Below, piece after piece: positions 1-9,100 of a DNA stretch of 10,977 nucleotides. Positions within the stretch are counted from its first letter, which is position 1. Each line of letters opens with the position of its first letter. The translations under genes and the position numbers were made by a program. The notes under the pieces were generated by a model, which did no database searches, was not told where the DNA came from, and was given only the letters and a program-made list of their open reading frames with translations. This DNA is from Glomus cerebriforme (taxonomy: Eukaryota > Glomeromycota > Glomeromycetes > Glomerales > Glomeraceae): NCBI GenBank assembly GCA_003550305.1, contig QKYT01000332.1:113826-124802 (forward strand), given 5' to 3'.

Positions 1-151
1 AATACCATGTATTTAATCGTTTTATTAAAACTGCTTGTAAAATGGTATTATCTTCTTCATCACTTGAAGTTCCCTCATTCTCTTCTTCATATTCGTCTTC
101 TAAAAACATTTGTAACCATAGCACATTATAAATTCTTTCTTTGCGGTTCAT
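1..151 (-). CDS. N-terminus of a possible Harbinger-type transposase, partial
   Basis: The minus strand is open from an ATG at 149-151 to the window edge, 50 codons without a stop, so the gene continues to the left. The protein begins MNRKERIYNVLWLQMFLEDE, continues into an acidic stretch (EYEEENE, SDEEDN) and ends ILQAVLIKRLNTWY at the edge. Codon use includes CAA for Gln and no in-frame stops, unlike the relics to the right. The short basic start, acidic linker and then a Leu/Ile/Lys/Arg-rich segment resemble the N-termini of PIF/Harbinger (HARBI1-like DDE) transposases in mycorrhizal fungi, from memory of that family; the catalytic part lies outside the window. The neighbouring 201-303 segment could be the end of the same element, which supports this reading. 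A host protein with an acidic N-terminus is the alternative. The reality of the frame is fairly sure; the product is a guess. Confidence 0.5.
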   Translation of the reverse strand, partial: MNRKERIYNVLWLQMFLEDEYEEENEGTSSDEEDNTILQAVLIKRLNTWY

Positions 152-200
152 ATCGTAACGTAAAAAAAAGGAGTCCCAATCATATTTATTATAAATGATA

Positions 201-303
201 AAACCAATCCGATCAATCAAAAATTGTGCTCAATTGCGACTACAATCTGATTGGTTATCCATTTTTTCGGTCAATCCGATCCGATCTAGAAATGAACAGG
301 GCT
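201..303. mobile_element. Possible PIF/Harbinger element end (terminal and subterminal repeats)
   Basis: This non-coding stretch repeats the motif CAATCCGATC (205-214 and 272-281, with a further CCGATC at 281-286). It also contains an imperfect stem: AACCAATCCGATC at 202-214 pairs with AATCTGATTGGTT at 244-256, 11 of 13 matching. It ends in GAACAGGGC at 294-302. Read on the minus strand this end is GCCCTGTTC, similar to the GGG/GCCTGTT start of known PIF/Harbinger terminal inverted repeats. It lies just upstream of the leftward gene at 1-151, as expected for the right-hand end of an element whose transposase reads left. The other end is outside the window and no target duplication can be confirmed. 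Confidence 0.42.
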
Positions 304-342
304 TTTTTTTTGGTTTTTTAGTTTGACCGAAATAATAACCAA
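251..342. repeat. Imperfect inverted repeat
   Basis: The left arm 251-274 (TTGGTTAT, three or four extra bases, TTTCGGTCAA) is the reverse complement of the right arm 323-342 (TTGACCGAAATAATAACCAA). The loop of about 48 bases contains the GAACAGGGC motif. This could be a fold-back end of a mobile element or two elements inserted head to head. It overlaps the proposed Harbinger-like end. Confidence 0.5.
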
Positions 343-438
343 CCAAAGTGAAATAATTCTTGAGGTCGAACAAGCGGTTAATTTAAGGAGAACTTTAAGA
401 ACTTTTTACGTAACTTTAACTTTTTTTACTCATTTTAT

Positions 439-531
439 TCAACTTTTCTTGTAATTTTTAAATATATCATCTTGATAAACTGCAAGTATATTTTCAATAA
501 ACTTTTCTATAGCTTGTTGTGGTTCTTTATG
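439..531 (-). pseudogene. Short coding scrap on the minus strand
   Basis: Reading leftward from 531, thirty codons give a natural-looking peptide (HKEPQQAIEKFIENILAVYQ, then DDIFKNYKKS) closed by TGA at 439-441. No good start codon precedes it: the codon before the His is TAA within the palindrome at 531-540, with no ATG close by in frame. It is either a last exon or a leftover gene fragment. I do not recognise the family. The mixed, polar composition differs from the Phe/Leu/Ile/Tyr/Asn pattern that random AT-rich DNA gives, but 30 codons is weak evidence. Confidence 0.3.
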
Positions 532-540
532 TTACGTAAC
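531..540. repeat. Perfect 10-bp palindrome GTTACGTAAC
   Basis: GTTACGTAAC reads the same on both strands. A partial copy, TTTACGTAAC, is at 405-414. It could be a regulatory site or chance. No function can be assigned. Confidence 0.5.
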
Positions 541-693
541 ATTTTAATAATAAATAGGCAAAAAAACTAAAACTATCATATTATTCATCAGCAGTCAAAG
601 TTCAAACTAAAAATCAACCTAAACAGTTCAACTCGTGACCGAAAATTAAAAAAATTTATTGGTTAAATTTTCATAGCACAAAACCAACAACTG

Positions 694-713
694 ACTGAAA
701 TTGAACAGGGCTA
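694..713. repeat. Second copy of the GAACAGGGCT end motif
   Basis: TGAAATTGAACAGGGCT at 696-712 repeats the GAAATGAACAGGGCT found at 289-303. The shared core plus preceding AAATT suggests the same type of element end, perhaps from a small non-autonomous (MITE-like) relative. A matching left end between 304 and 690 is not evident, so the boundaries of any such element are unknown. Confidence 0.4.
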
Positions 714-730
714 TTAGTTTATTTCAAAGA

Positions 731-877
731 ATGTACGGAGTCACTGATAACTTCATAGGACATAAAGTTACTGAACATTTTAATTACATGACAGCACTCG
801 AAAGAATTATTTTGTTAGATAATTCAAATCATGTTAAAGCTAAAGAGAGTTTCATCAGATTTGAAGTATGCTTATAA
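731..877 (+). CDS. Small ORF, 48 residues, unknown function
   Basis: ATG at 731 to TAA at 875-877 encodes a 48-residue peptide beginning MYGVTDNFIGHKVTEHFNYM and including a TALERIILLDNSNHVKAK segment. Its balanced composition (Gly, His, Glu, Thr, Arg) is unlike random translation of AT-rich DNA, so I think it is derived from a real gene. The frame stays open upstream of the ATG through the element-end motif to at least 701, which suggests an exon fragment rather than a complete small gene. No signal peptide or membrane segment is visible. I do not recognise the family. The repeat motif directly upstream hints that this is part of, or cut by, a mobile element. Confidence 0.4.
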   Translation: MYGVTDNFIGHKVTEHFNYMTALERIILLDNSNHVKAKESFIRFEVCL

Positions 878-1180
878 CAAGAGAAATGTGCCAAATACAT
901 AAGTTAGAATTCGAAATAAGCAGGCTTAGTCCGCTTTGCTTGTGATAGTGGGGTCCGTCTTCTTCCAAATATATATATCTGCATATATATTGTTCCATGT
1001 TGCTACTAGGGGGTCCGCCTCACTGCTGTTAGTTAGATTTCGGCCATTTCATGACGTCTAATTTATTGTTTTTGAGTAATATTAGTAATTTATTTAATTT
1101 TACATTATGTACTAATATTATCTTTATTTAAGAACGAGAAATCATCCAACCCTGTAGAGAAATTTTAGACAAAAACTAAA
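878..1180 (+). promoter_or_regulatory. Upstream region of the multi-exon gene, with short direct repeats
   Basis: About 300 bases without a convincing reading frame. It is more GC-rich than its surroundings and contains a direct repeat GGGGTCCGTCT (950-960) / GGGGTCCGCCT (1010-1020) with a period of 60 bases. Between the copies is the near-palindromic ATATATATCTGCATATATAT. Position suggests the promoter and 5' untranslated region of the downstream gene. Several AT-only TATA-like stretches exist, but no single TATA box can be picked out. Confidence 0.3.
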
Positions 1181-1399
1181 ATGGAATCTATTAAGGTTAG
1201 TGAATTATATTCTCTTTAGCTTATACCATCATAAGGCCTTAATTTTATTATTTTATATAGTCAAATTATTCTATGTACGCGTTGAATCAAACCATTTATG
1301 AAAAAAAAGATATACACTCAATTGTAACTGATGGTACAATAACTGACATTAAATAAGAATATCAATGCAAGGAAAATAATGGAGAATCAATGGCTCAAG
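1181..1399 (+). other. Alternative first exons of the multi-exon gene
   Basis: There are two possible gene starts. First, ATG 1181-1183 in a good context (AAAACTAAAATGG), a 15-base exon (MESIK), an intron at 1196-1260 (GT...TATAG) and an exon 1261-1399 that reads SNYSMYALNQTIYEKKDIHS and onward with one TAA. This reading arrives at the next intron in phase 1, which does not fit the following exon. Second, ATG 1379-1381 gives MENQWLK and reaches the donor at 1400 in phase 0, which fits perfectly. I prefer the second for the gene model. The reading of 1261-1378 may be an older exon, an upstream ORF or chance. Confidence 0.35.
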
Positions 1400-3848
1400 G
1401 TATAGATCTCATTATTTGTTATTGACATTTTTATTTTAACAAATGTTCATATTTTTTATGTTATTCAGTTATCCGAAGTCACTGAATGCATGTATTCTTC
1501 TTATGATAGAAATGTAATGATATTAGGATAAAGGTGATCTGTGATCTACTAATTTATTGAATTTATTTGATATATAATTTTGTATTTCTTTAGGGATTGG
1601 ATGACGAGATCAACAATTTCTTTAAAAATTCTGGAGAACAATAGGCAAATTCGTTTAAGAAATGGCTTAAATCAGAAGTTGATGACAAGAAGGATGACAA
1701 CGTATGGTAGTTCGCAAAGAAATGTGTTATTAAGATTTTAAATAGCCACTATCTTTTTAGACTGATTTTGAAGAATCTAAATCTGAATCAGAAGATTTAG
1801 AGTCAGAGTATATACCCAGGTATTGTATGATAATCATGATATTCAAGAAGACGATTAGCCTGAAACCCTTTGATTTTTAGGATCAACACTTTCATATTGT
1901 TCTTTTTTAGTTATACCTATGGTCCAAAGTCTGCACTAAAGCCCGCACCAAAGCCTACACCATTATTATTCCCATCAAAGCTGAAGTATTTTATTGAGTC
2001 ATATACAGAAATGAATGAGTCAAAAAAATAGTTACTGTCTTCAGAAATATGTATTGAAGATATTCTCTTTTGTGGAGGAAAAGCATCATCAAATGAATCT
2101 CTTATACATTCTTGAACAATTGATTTGAGTGACTGGGAAACAAAAGAGCTATTCAGTGAAGAAGATTGGTACAAGATAAAAAAGGTGGTCTTTAAACAGC
2201 TTTTAGTTGACGAAAATTTTGCCAGATCACTATCAAGATTCAGGAATGCAAATATCAGGATTTCTTTCCTTTCTCTCTATTATGCTAAATACAGTTTTGC
2301 TCAACAACAAATAATTCCTGATTTGTCATTTATTGCTGAATTTTTAGGTCTGAACTACTACTGATCTAAGGAAAGTTCTAGAGTCAACATCCTATCAGGA
2401 CAAAAACAAACAATATGATCGCGAAAGTTATTTTGATGCTGAATGGGCAGAACTTGTTATAAGGAATTTGTAAGTATTTTTTATGCTTATTTGTCCTTAA
2501 TATTGGCCAGAAATCCTTATGAAAATACTTATATATAAAATAGCCTAATGCTTTATAAAGATCCTGATGAAGCACTCTGAAAGAAACACTTAGAGGGTTG
2601 GTTCGATGCGAACATTTGGTCAGTGGTCATTGATCGTGCTTTTAGCAATGTTTAAGAACTACAAATTGTTAGGTATATAAATTCATAATTGCAATTATAA
2701 CTAAGTTGAGTTTCTAATGGCATCTTGGTATTTACAGGAAGGAATCATCAAGTAAATCTGTAGCAAAAAGAAAGAATCAGAAGCGAGCTCAAAAGGAAAG
2801 AATAAAGATAGAACATAAACTTGATAAGATTTTTCGAACTTATGATGATGTCATAGAGTATGAGGTGATAGAAGTGAAGAGTAAGTTTGTTCAGATTAAT
2901 TCTACAGATCGGCTCAAAGATGGACTTAAACTTGAAAAAGCAATGCACAACATATTTGTTTGTTTAAAAAAAGGTCTGACAATTGCAGGTTATTGGACTA
3001 TAGCATTCAGGTAAGTTAAAATTTGCTTTTATGGGTAGTTATTAGAACAGTTTAACAACTGAGGAATTTATTTTTTTACAGGTCTTAAATTACAAATCTG
3101 TCAATTGTCAAACCAAAAGGATACATATCAGTTCTTAAAAAAGGAGAACTTTATAAAATTCTGAAAAAAATAGAAGAGATAAAAGATTTAATCATGCTCC
3201 TATAAGGTGTTTAGAGAGCAAAGGTATGAATTTTTCTTAATTTGCATCTTAATACTACCTCTACACATTAATAACATGCACTGATGTTTTACTGTTTAAT
3301 GCCAGAAAATGATCATAAATTACATGGAGGTTATAAATACAGAGTTAATGAATTCAACAGAAAATACGGAAGATGAATTTATACAAAGCATAATTAATAG
3401 TGGTACAACAACACCACCACCCAAAATAAAGGAAGAGATACAAGCTTTTCAATCAAAAATAAAGGAATTAAAGTAAAATATTTCTTTAGTATAGGAAGAT
3501 TTAATAAAAATGAAATCTTTCAAGCGTAAATTTAAACTGAAAAGTGTGAATCTATCTAATAAAAATATTGGCTTAGATTTGAAAAAAGAGAATTAGAAGA
3601 TACATTAATCAAAAAGAAAGCAGATAAAAGATAATTTAATTTCAACACAAAAGGCATTAATAAAGAAAGATTCTTTCTTTCAAAAAGCTAATGTTCATTT
3701 AGCTAAATAGATTCCAAAAATATTCAGCAAGTCTAAGCATAATGAAGTGATTGAAGGTGTTAATAGACTAGAAAAAGATAATAGTATCACTAATCCTAAA
3801 ACTACCTCAGTATCATTTATTTATTAGAAACAAAACAAAAGCTTTGGT
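1379..3848 (+). pseudogene. Decayed multi-exon gene of a mycorrhizal-fungal hypothetical family
   Basis: Nine exons can be followed with eight GT-AG introns: 1400-1468, 1514-1593, 1702-1760, 1820-1910, 2470-2510, 2673-2737, 3011-3081 and 3224-3305. All phases agree from the ATG at 1379. Regions in order: an acidic N-terminus (DDEINNFF, FEESKSESEDLESEY), a Pro/Lys-rich linker (YGPKSALKPAPKPTP), a central domain (SDWETKELFSEEDWYKIKK, FARSLSRFRNANIR), a TTTDLRKVLE...DAEWAELV block, a basic block in the one long clean exon 2738-3010 (KSVAKRKNQKRAQKERIK, IFRTYDDVIEYEVIEVK, DGLKLEKAM), then PKGYISVLKKGELYKI and a Lys-rich tail. The reading frame is broken by 13 TAA/TAG (1642, 2029, 2536, 2653, 3086, 3203, 3212, 3474, 3492, 3594, 3606, 3708, 3825) and two TGA (2113, 2578). 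There is also a one-base insertion near 2353, where the frame moves from ...AEFLGL to TTTDLRK. Most stops sit where Gln or Trp would fit. I recall similar proteins as a large uncharacterised family in Rhizophagus; the EVIEVK motif vaguely recalls a PD-(D/E)XK nuclease core, but this is speculative. It is very unlikely to make a full protein. Confidence 0.68.
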
Positions 3849-4131
3849 TAATGATAATAAGTACTTTTTTTAATTTGCAATCCTTATTATCAATAGTAAT
3901 AAAACTATTCATATGCTTTTCATGATTCATCTTTTCTAATTTATATTTTTTTGTATTATTTCTTAATGAAGAAAAAATTTTTCTGAAATATATAATATCC
4001 TTTAATAGAAATTAGAGTTATGAATTTCTAATTTGTTATGCAGAAGAACCAAAAGACAGATATAAAACTTTCTTATGAATATAAACGAAATCATAAAGCA
4101 TAAATCACTTCAAATTCAACTATCTTTCAAA
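3849..4131 (+). pseudogene. Possible 3' continuation with a detached exon at 4044-4131
   Basis: After the TAATGATAATAA cluster at 3849-3860 comes T-rich, intron-like DNA that ends in TTATGCAG at 4036-4043. The next 88 bases read KNQKTDIKLSYEYKRNHK, a TAA, then ITSNSTIFQ, in the same frame as the last exon of the upstream relic. This looks like a further exon, spliced from a GT at 3861, but joining it would carry the TAA/TGA cluster along, so it fits a decayed gene. Beyond 4131 the coding character fades. Confidence 0.38.
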
Positions 4132-5149
4132 GGTTTATTTTATTTAAATCTAATTAATAAGAGGTTATTAGATGGTTTTTGAATATCAATAATCATGTGT
4201 TTTTTTATTACCTCATAAATTTTTTTTGCTAGAAACTTATAATTATCATATATATTTTTAAGAATTTGCTTTATATTATCTAATATTTCACATTCATAAT
4301 ACAAAAAAATATATTTAAAATTTGCATATATATTTGGATGGATTTTATAAAAATGTTAGGCAATATAAATTAAGCTAATTCTATTATATCTACTTGATCT
4401 AAAAAAAGAAATAATTTTTAGCTAAGTTGTTAAAAATTATCTAGCAAAATCATCTTAATATTGTGTAATAATAATTAGATCATTACATGAAATATATATC
4501 TTTTACCAAAATTTTTGCTTTTACTTTTTAGTATTTTATAATCACTTTTTATCAGATATTTACAAATATATTTTTGAATATTTATTTTCTAAAAGCAAAT
4601 ATACTATTATGCTCATCTTTTCAGATTTAGAGTTACTCAAATTAATAACTTAAATGGGTGATTAAATGCATACTTCATAGTATTTTAAAAAGTAAGGTAA
4701 TTATTTAAAAAATATATTTTATTAATTACAATACTAAAAAAATTTCTTTAAATAATACAGTAAAAATAATAGAATTTTATAAAAAAAAATGCCTTTTCAA
4801 AGAATATATCAATTATAAAATTCTAATGTTTTGAGAATGCAATAAAAATTATTAATAGAAGTATTTATGGGGAACATTTAAAGCCATATTCAATTACGTG
4901 ATTTAAAAAAAAATTATTTTTTTAAATAAAACTTTTTTCAACCTATATAACCTTTTAAAATATATATATTAAATGTATTTTGGCTATTCTGCAAATTTAA
5001 TTAAAATATTTAATGAGATTTAAAATACTGTTTTTTATTTATTTGACTTTTTTCATATTTGCTAAAATTTATTTGATATGATCAGTAAAGATCATTTGTT
5101 CATATATAAAATTAAAAATACTATTCAAAATCAATTTTTTCAATTTAAG
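4132..5149. other. AT-rich stretch with no supportable gene
   Basis: About 1 kb of very AT-rich DNA with long A/T runs and a single CpG (4897). Plus-strand frames can be read through stops into peptides of Phe, Leu, Ile, Lys, Asn and Tyr, which is what random AT-rich sequence gives, so I do not call a gene. It may contain the badly decayed start of the zinc-ribbon relic that becomes readable from about 5150. Confidence 0.5.
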
Positions 5150-6159
5150 TAATCTTGCAAAGCATGCTAAAATATATTTATTCTATAGGTTTCAAGTTTA
5201 CATTATTCTTAGTTTACAAAATATTTAATATTTAAGTTATTTTAATTTTCAAATCATATGATCAAATACAGTTTTAAACATCCCCATTTATAGTGTTCTT
5301 ATTGTATAAATAGAAAACTTAATATTTTAGTAGCCAAAGAATTAGTATGTACTAAAAATAAAAAATATATTTCTGAGAATTGTGTTAATAATAGCTCAAC
5401 TCTCTTATGAAAATGCAAAAATAATCATCAATTTTATCTATTACTTTTAGATGTCAAAAATGGAAAAAGTTATATTATAAGTATATAAAACTTAGTTACA
5501 AATGAAAGAATAAAATATGTCTTTCTAGTTTTTATTATAACAGATATACTTTACTTTTTTGAAGATATTTTGAAAGACATTTATAATTTGTTCAGATTTA
5601 AAAAGAAACTTGAAACTCATATTATATATGTAAATCTGCAAGACTTGATATCAAATATGCTAAAAAAATAGTATATAGTAAAAATAAAGAGTATTTATCT
5701 AATATATACACTAATTATAAAACATATTTGCATTGAAAATATTTCAAATTACACAAATGCCTGGTTCATTTCTCTCAGTAATATTAAGTATAAAAACTAT
5801 TGGTATCCATATTGCTCTAAATATAAATATAAAAGATTATATTGAAAAATTATATTAAAATATCTTTAAGATATATCAACTTGATTTTCTTAAAACTTTA
5901 GATTATCTAACTGGATTAGAACTTGATATTTATTATTCATAATATAAATTTGCAATTAAAGTATAAAGAGAACAACTGAACATGAAAAATATATAAAATT
6001 CTTTTATAGAAATAGTTTTATTAAACAGCAAGTATAAGATCAACTTAAAAAAGAATTATGTAAAGAAAACTGTATTGTCCTAAGATATGTTTATTTGGTA
6101 TTATAAAGACTTATATATAATTATTCTAAAATATTTTTGAAAATTAGGTTTTTATTGAA
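5150..6159 (+). pseudogene. Hypermutated relic of a zinc-ribbon repeat protein with nuclease-like C-terminus
   Basis: At least three zinc-ribbon-like repeats (style W-x-C-x-x-G-H-x-W ... W-C-P-x-C, as in the probable zinc-ribbon domain family) are recognisable. One ends in FKHPHL, a TAG at the Trp position (5291), then CSYC. The second runs from YISENCVNNSSTLL through TGA 5408 at the Trp, then KCKNNHQFY and DVKNGKS, to TAT at an expected Trp/Cys. The third reads YSKNKEYLSNIYTNYKTYLH, TGA, KYFKLHK, then NIKYKNYWYPYCSKYK with Tyr (TAT) where Cys is expected. The C-terminal part reads LDFLKTLDYLTGLELDIYY (5880 onward), then S, stop, YKFAIKV, stop, and after a one-base shift EHEKYIKFFYRNSFIKQQV and DQLKKELCKENCIVLRYV, ending WYYKDLYIIILKYF near 6140. 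The pattern ELDIYY...AIEVQ...QHEKY is what I remember as a PD-(D/E)XK or Vsr-like nuclease domain following zinc ribbons in many Rhizophagus proteins. Compared with that pattern, Pro, Gln, Gly, Glu and Cys positions have changed by C-to-T and G-to-A steps. At least four frameshifts are present. Non-functional. The left boundary is uncertain. Confidence 0.66.
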
Positions 6160-6199
6160 TAAATATAAAACTTTAATTATATATATGTAATTTATTTTT

Positions 6200-9100
6200 T
6201 TTTGGTAAAGCAGAAGTGTAAGAAACAAAAATGCCCCAGCTAATTCATAATTTTTTCTGAAATACATATTTCACAACTGATTAGAATTTGATTTTTATAA
6301 ATATAAACTTTTTTCTGTCTCCTATATTTGTAATTTCAGATTTTTGATCTCATTTCATAATTTTTTATTAACACTAATCTGCTCATTATACTCTTAATTT
6401 ACATCTTGCATAAACTTCTCAAAAGTTCTTTTATTATAATTGAACAGATGCTAGGATAATATTTTAAATTCATTCATGATCTGGCAATTATTTTTTTTCT
6501 TATGATTACAGATGATACTATCTGTTTGAATTTCATTATTCACAATAAATATAACTGGTAATTCTTTGAATGATAAAAATGTTGGGCATTCTGACCAATT
6601 TTGAATTTGTCTCTGATATATTAATCTTTTCTAATATCTAATAGCTTCATATTTTAAAAATGATTTTACAATTGGATTAATTTTACTAGTTTTTTTTTCA
6701 GATAATGGGTTACACTTTTATGATGTGAGACCATGCCTCATTTATTAGAGAAGCCAGTAATTTGACTAGTAAATCAGAAAGAATATGTCTGATTAAATGT
6801 TATTAAATATTTATATATTATACAAAAAAATGAAATTTCATAAAAATTACCCTTTCAATTAAAGATTTGGATGGAATTATATTCATGATTGTCTAATCAA
6901 TTTGATGAATTAATTCTGAAAAATATTTTATTAAAGAGTATTCTGTCTCACTTTTGAAGAAATAAAGGTTTGAAAAGATAAATTATTGTAAAAATATATA
7001 ATACTATTTAAGATAAATTATACTAAAAATATTGCATTAATAGAATATCATGAAATTGTAATGATCACTAAAAATACATCATAACTCTCATAACCAATAG
7101 TACAATACATTTGGAAAATATTAATTTTGATTAATGAATAAAAAATCACGTGCACATTCTATTTCAGAATGCTAATTACTTTTGATTGTTAAGAAAAAAA
7201 TCCTAGTACATATAGATATTTGTATAATGCAATAAAATAGTAAAGTGATGAAATAATGTTTTTTTATTAATCTAATATAAAAATATCTTGCCAGTATATA
7301 TAAGACATAAAGTATATGCATATTTTCACCAGTGATTCATATTTATATCTTCATATTAGCAAATTAATAAATTTTTTGATTATATAAACTAAATAATATA
7401 AGATTTTTTTTTGCAAATTGCTTAGTAAACAGAAAAAATATACTAAAAATGCTATAGTAAATTGGACAAATTCTGTGACAATTACATATTTTACTTACAA
7501 AATAAGATGTACTAAAAGTATTATGTTTGAACATTTTCTTTGCTAACAGTAAATTCAGACTGTAGAACTTATTATATAAAGTATCAAAAGATTTTTTAAA
7601 AATCTCTTATATATTCAAAAGTATTTCTATTTGATTAACAAAAAATAGTATTTCTTTTACTGATGCTGAAACTAAAACTTAGCCAATGTAAATCATAATA
7701 TAAATTTTTTCAATAAAATCAATTATATAAAAGTTGATTGTATAATTTATAATGAAATACTAAAAAGGTTAAAGAAAATTCATATGTGAGAAAACATTTT
7801 ATATTATTTTGCTTACCAATATATTGAAAACTAATTACATTAATATTAATATCTTTATCTATCATAAAATTTATGCAGTCCTCCATAAAAATACCAAGTC
7901 AAAAATAATAGCAACTATTTAAAATTAATAAATAATTAAGACCATAAAATCTGGCTGCTTAGTTTATTTCTTAAACTTTCTTGACTTATTTTTATTCAAA
8001 GCTACAATATATTTGGTTACTAGACAATATGTTTATTTGAATTATAAAATGTATTTTTCATAATATAATCCAAATAGTTTATTCATTTCTAAGTTTATCA
8101 CTAAATAACATTTCCAGACCTTTCAAGATCACAGAATCTAAGTTTTCATCCAAAGTTTTGTTATTTGAAATAGAAATAATGATTTTTGCAATCACATAAT
8201 TTTGCATTATATGTATAAATTATATAATAACATATTTATTATATCATAAAATTGCAAAATTTGGATTCTTATATATTAGAATATATAATCTGCAGTAAAA
8301 TACCAGTTATTTTTAAAATTTTTAGTAAATTACCATTTTATAAAAATTTTCTATTACTATCATGTGATGTTATAATATCATTATTATTATATAAATTTAC
8401 TATTTTCATATTATGTTTAATAATATTATATAATATAATAAAAGCATAATTTTATTTTAATGTATATATAATTTATATTTTATTGCAGTATAAAATCATT
8501 ATCTCTGATTTGAAAGTTCTATTAATAGCAATCTTATGGCTTTATAATGTGGCTTTTTAGTTGCTTACTTAATTACTTTTCTAAAATTTGTCTCATACTT
8601 TGAATACTCTAAACTTAGTTCTATTTATTATGCTAGAGCAATTTATTGGTGAATTTCATTGAGTAAAGAAGAACCAAATATATTGATTATTGTATTTGAA
8701 TGAGAACCTGAAGTAAGCAGAAAAATTAAAAATAGTGATAATATTTTGTATACATTTGATTCAACAAATAAACCTTCAGTCTTTGCAATCTTTACTAATT
8801 CATTTTAATATTTCTAAAATAACTGAGACATATTAGTATCTCTTATCTTAAAATCATTTTCTGAATTCCTATTCTTAAAGCAAAATTCATTTACATCATT
8901 AATTATTATGACATCATCCTCATCCTTATTTTTATCTTCATTTTCTTTTTTACTAAATGAATTATCTATTAGCAATAGATGTAATATTGAACTGCCTAAA
9001 TAGTAAGTTATTTATATTTTTATCACATAAATTATATTCTGTTCTTTAATTGAAGATGTAGTATATTCACTTTGTTTCTTTAATAACTATTCTTCATTGT

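Noticed and set aside
7..198. 63-residue plus-strand ORF
   Set aside because: It is the shadow of the minus-strand gene starting at 151, whose acidic, CAA-containing frame is far more protein-like.
1917..2174. 85-residue minus-strand ORF
   Set aside because: It is antisense to the exon starting at 1911 of the plus-strand relic, which carries family-like blocks and phased introns; the minus reading is a Ser/Phe-rich mirror image.
2125..2364. 79-residue plus-strand ORF as a complete small gene
   Set aside because: It is an internal piece of exon 1911-2469, bounded by the TGA at 2113 and the one-base insertion near 2353. The first codon is TTG, and the frame is coding on both sides.
2384..2575. 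63-residue minus-strand ORF
   Set aside because: Antisense shadow spanning an intron and two exons of the plus-strand relic.
2748..2948. 66-residue minus-strand ORF, Leu/Phe-rich and membrane-like
   Set aside because: Antisense to the clean exon 2738-3010 (KRKNQKRAQKER block); Lys/Glu-rich coding gives Phe/Leu-rich antisense.
4044..4950. One long plus-strand protein obtained by reading through all stops
   Set aside because: Beyond 4131 the peptide is mostly Phe, Ile, Leu, Lys, Asn and Tyr; with all 64 codons read as sense any frame is open, so this is not evidence of a gene.
8252..8449. 65-residue hydrophobic plus-strand ORF
   Set aside because: Made almost only of Ile, Leu, Tyr and Phe as expected from AT-rich DNA, and it opposes the continuous minus-strand relic frame.
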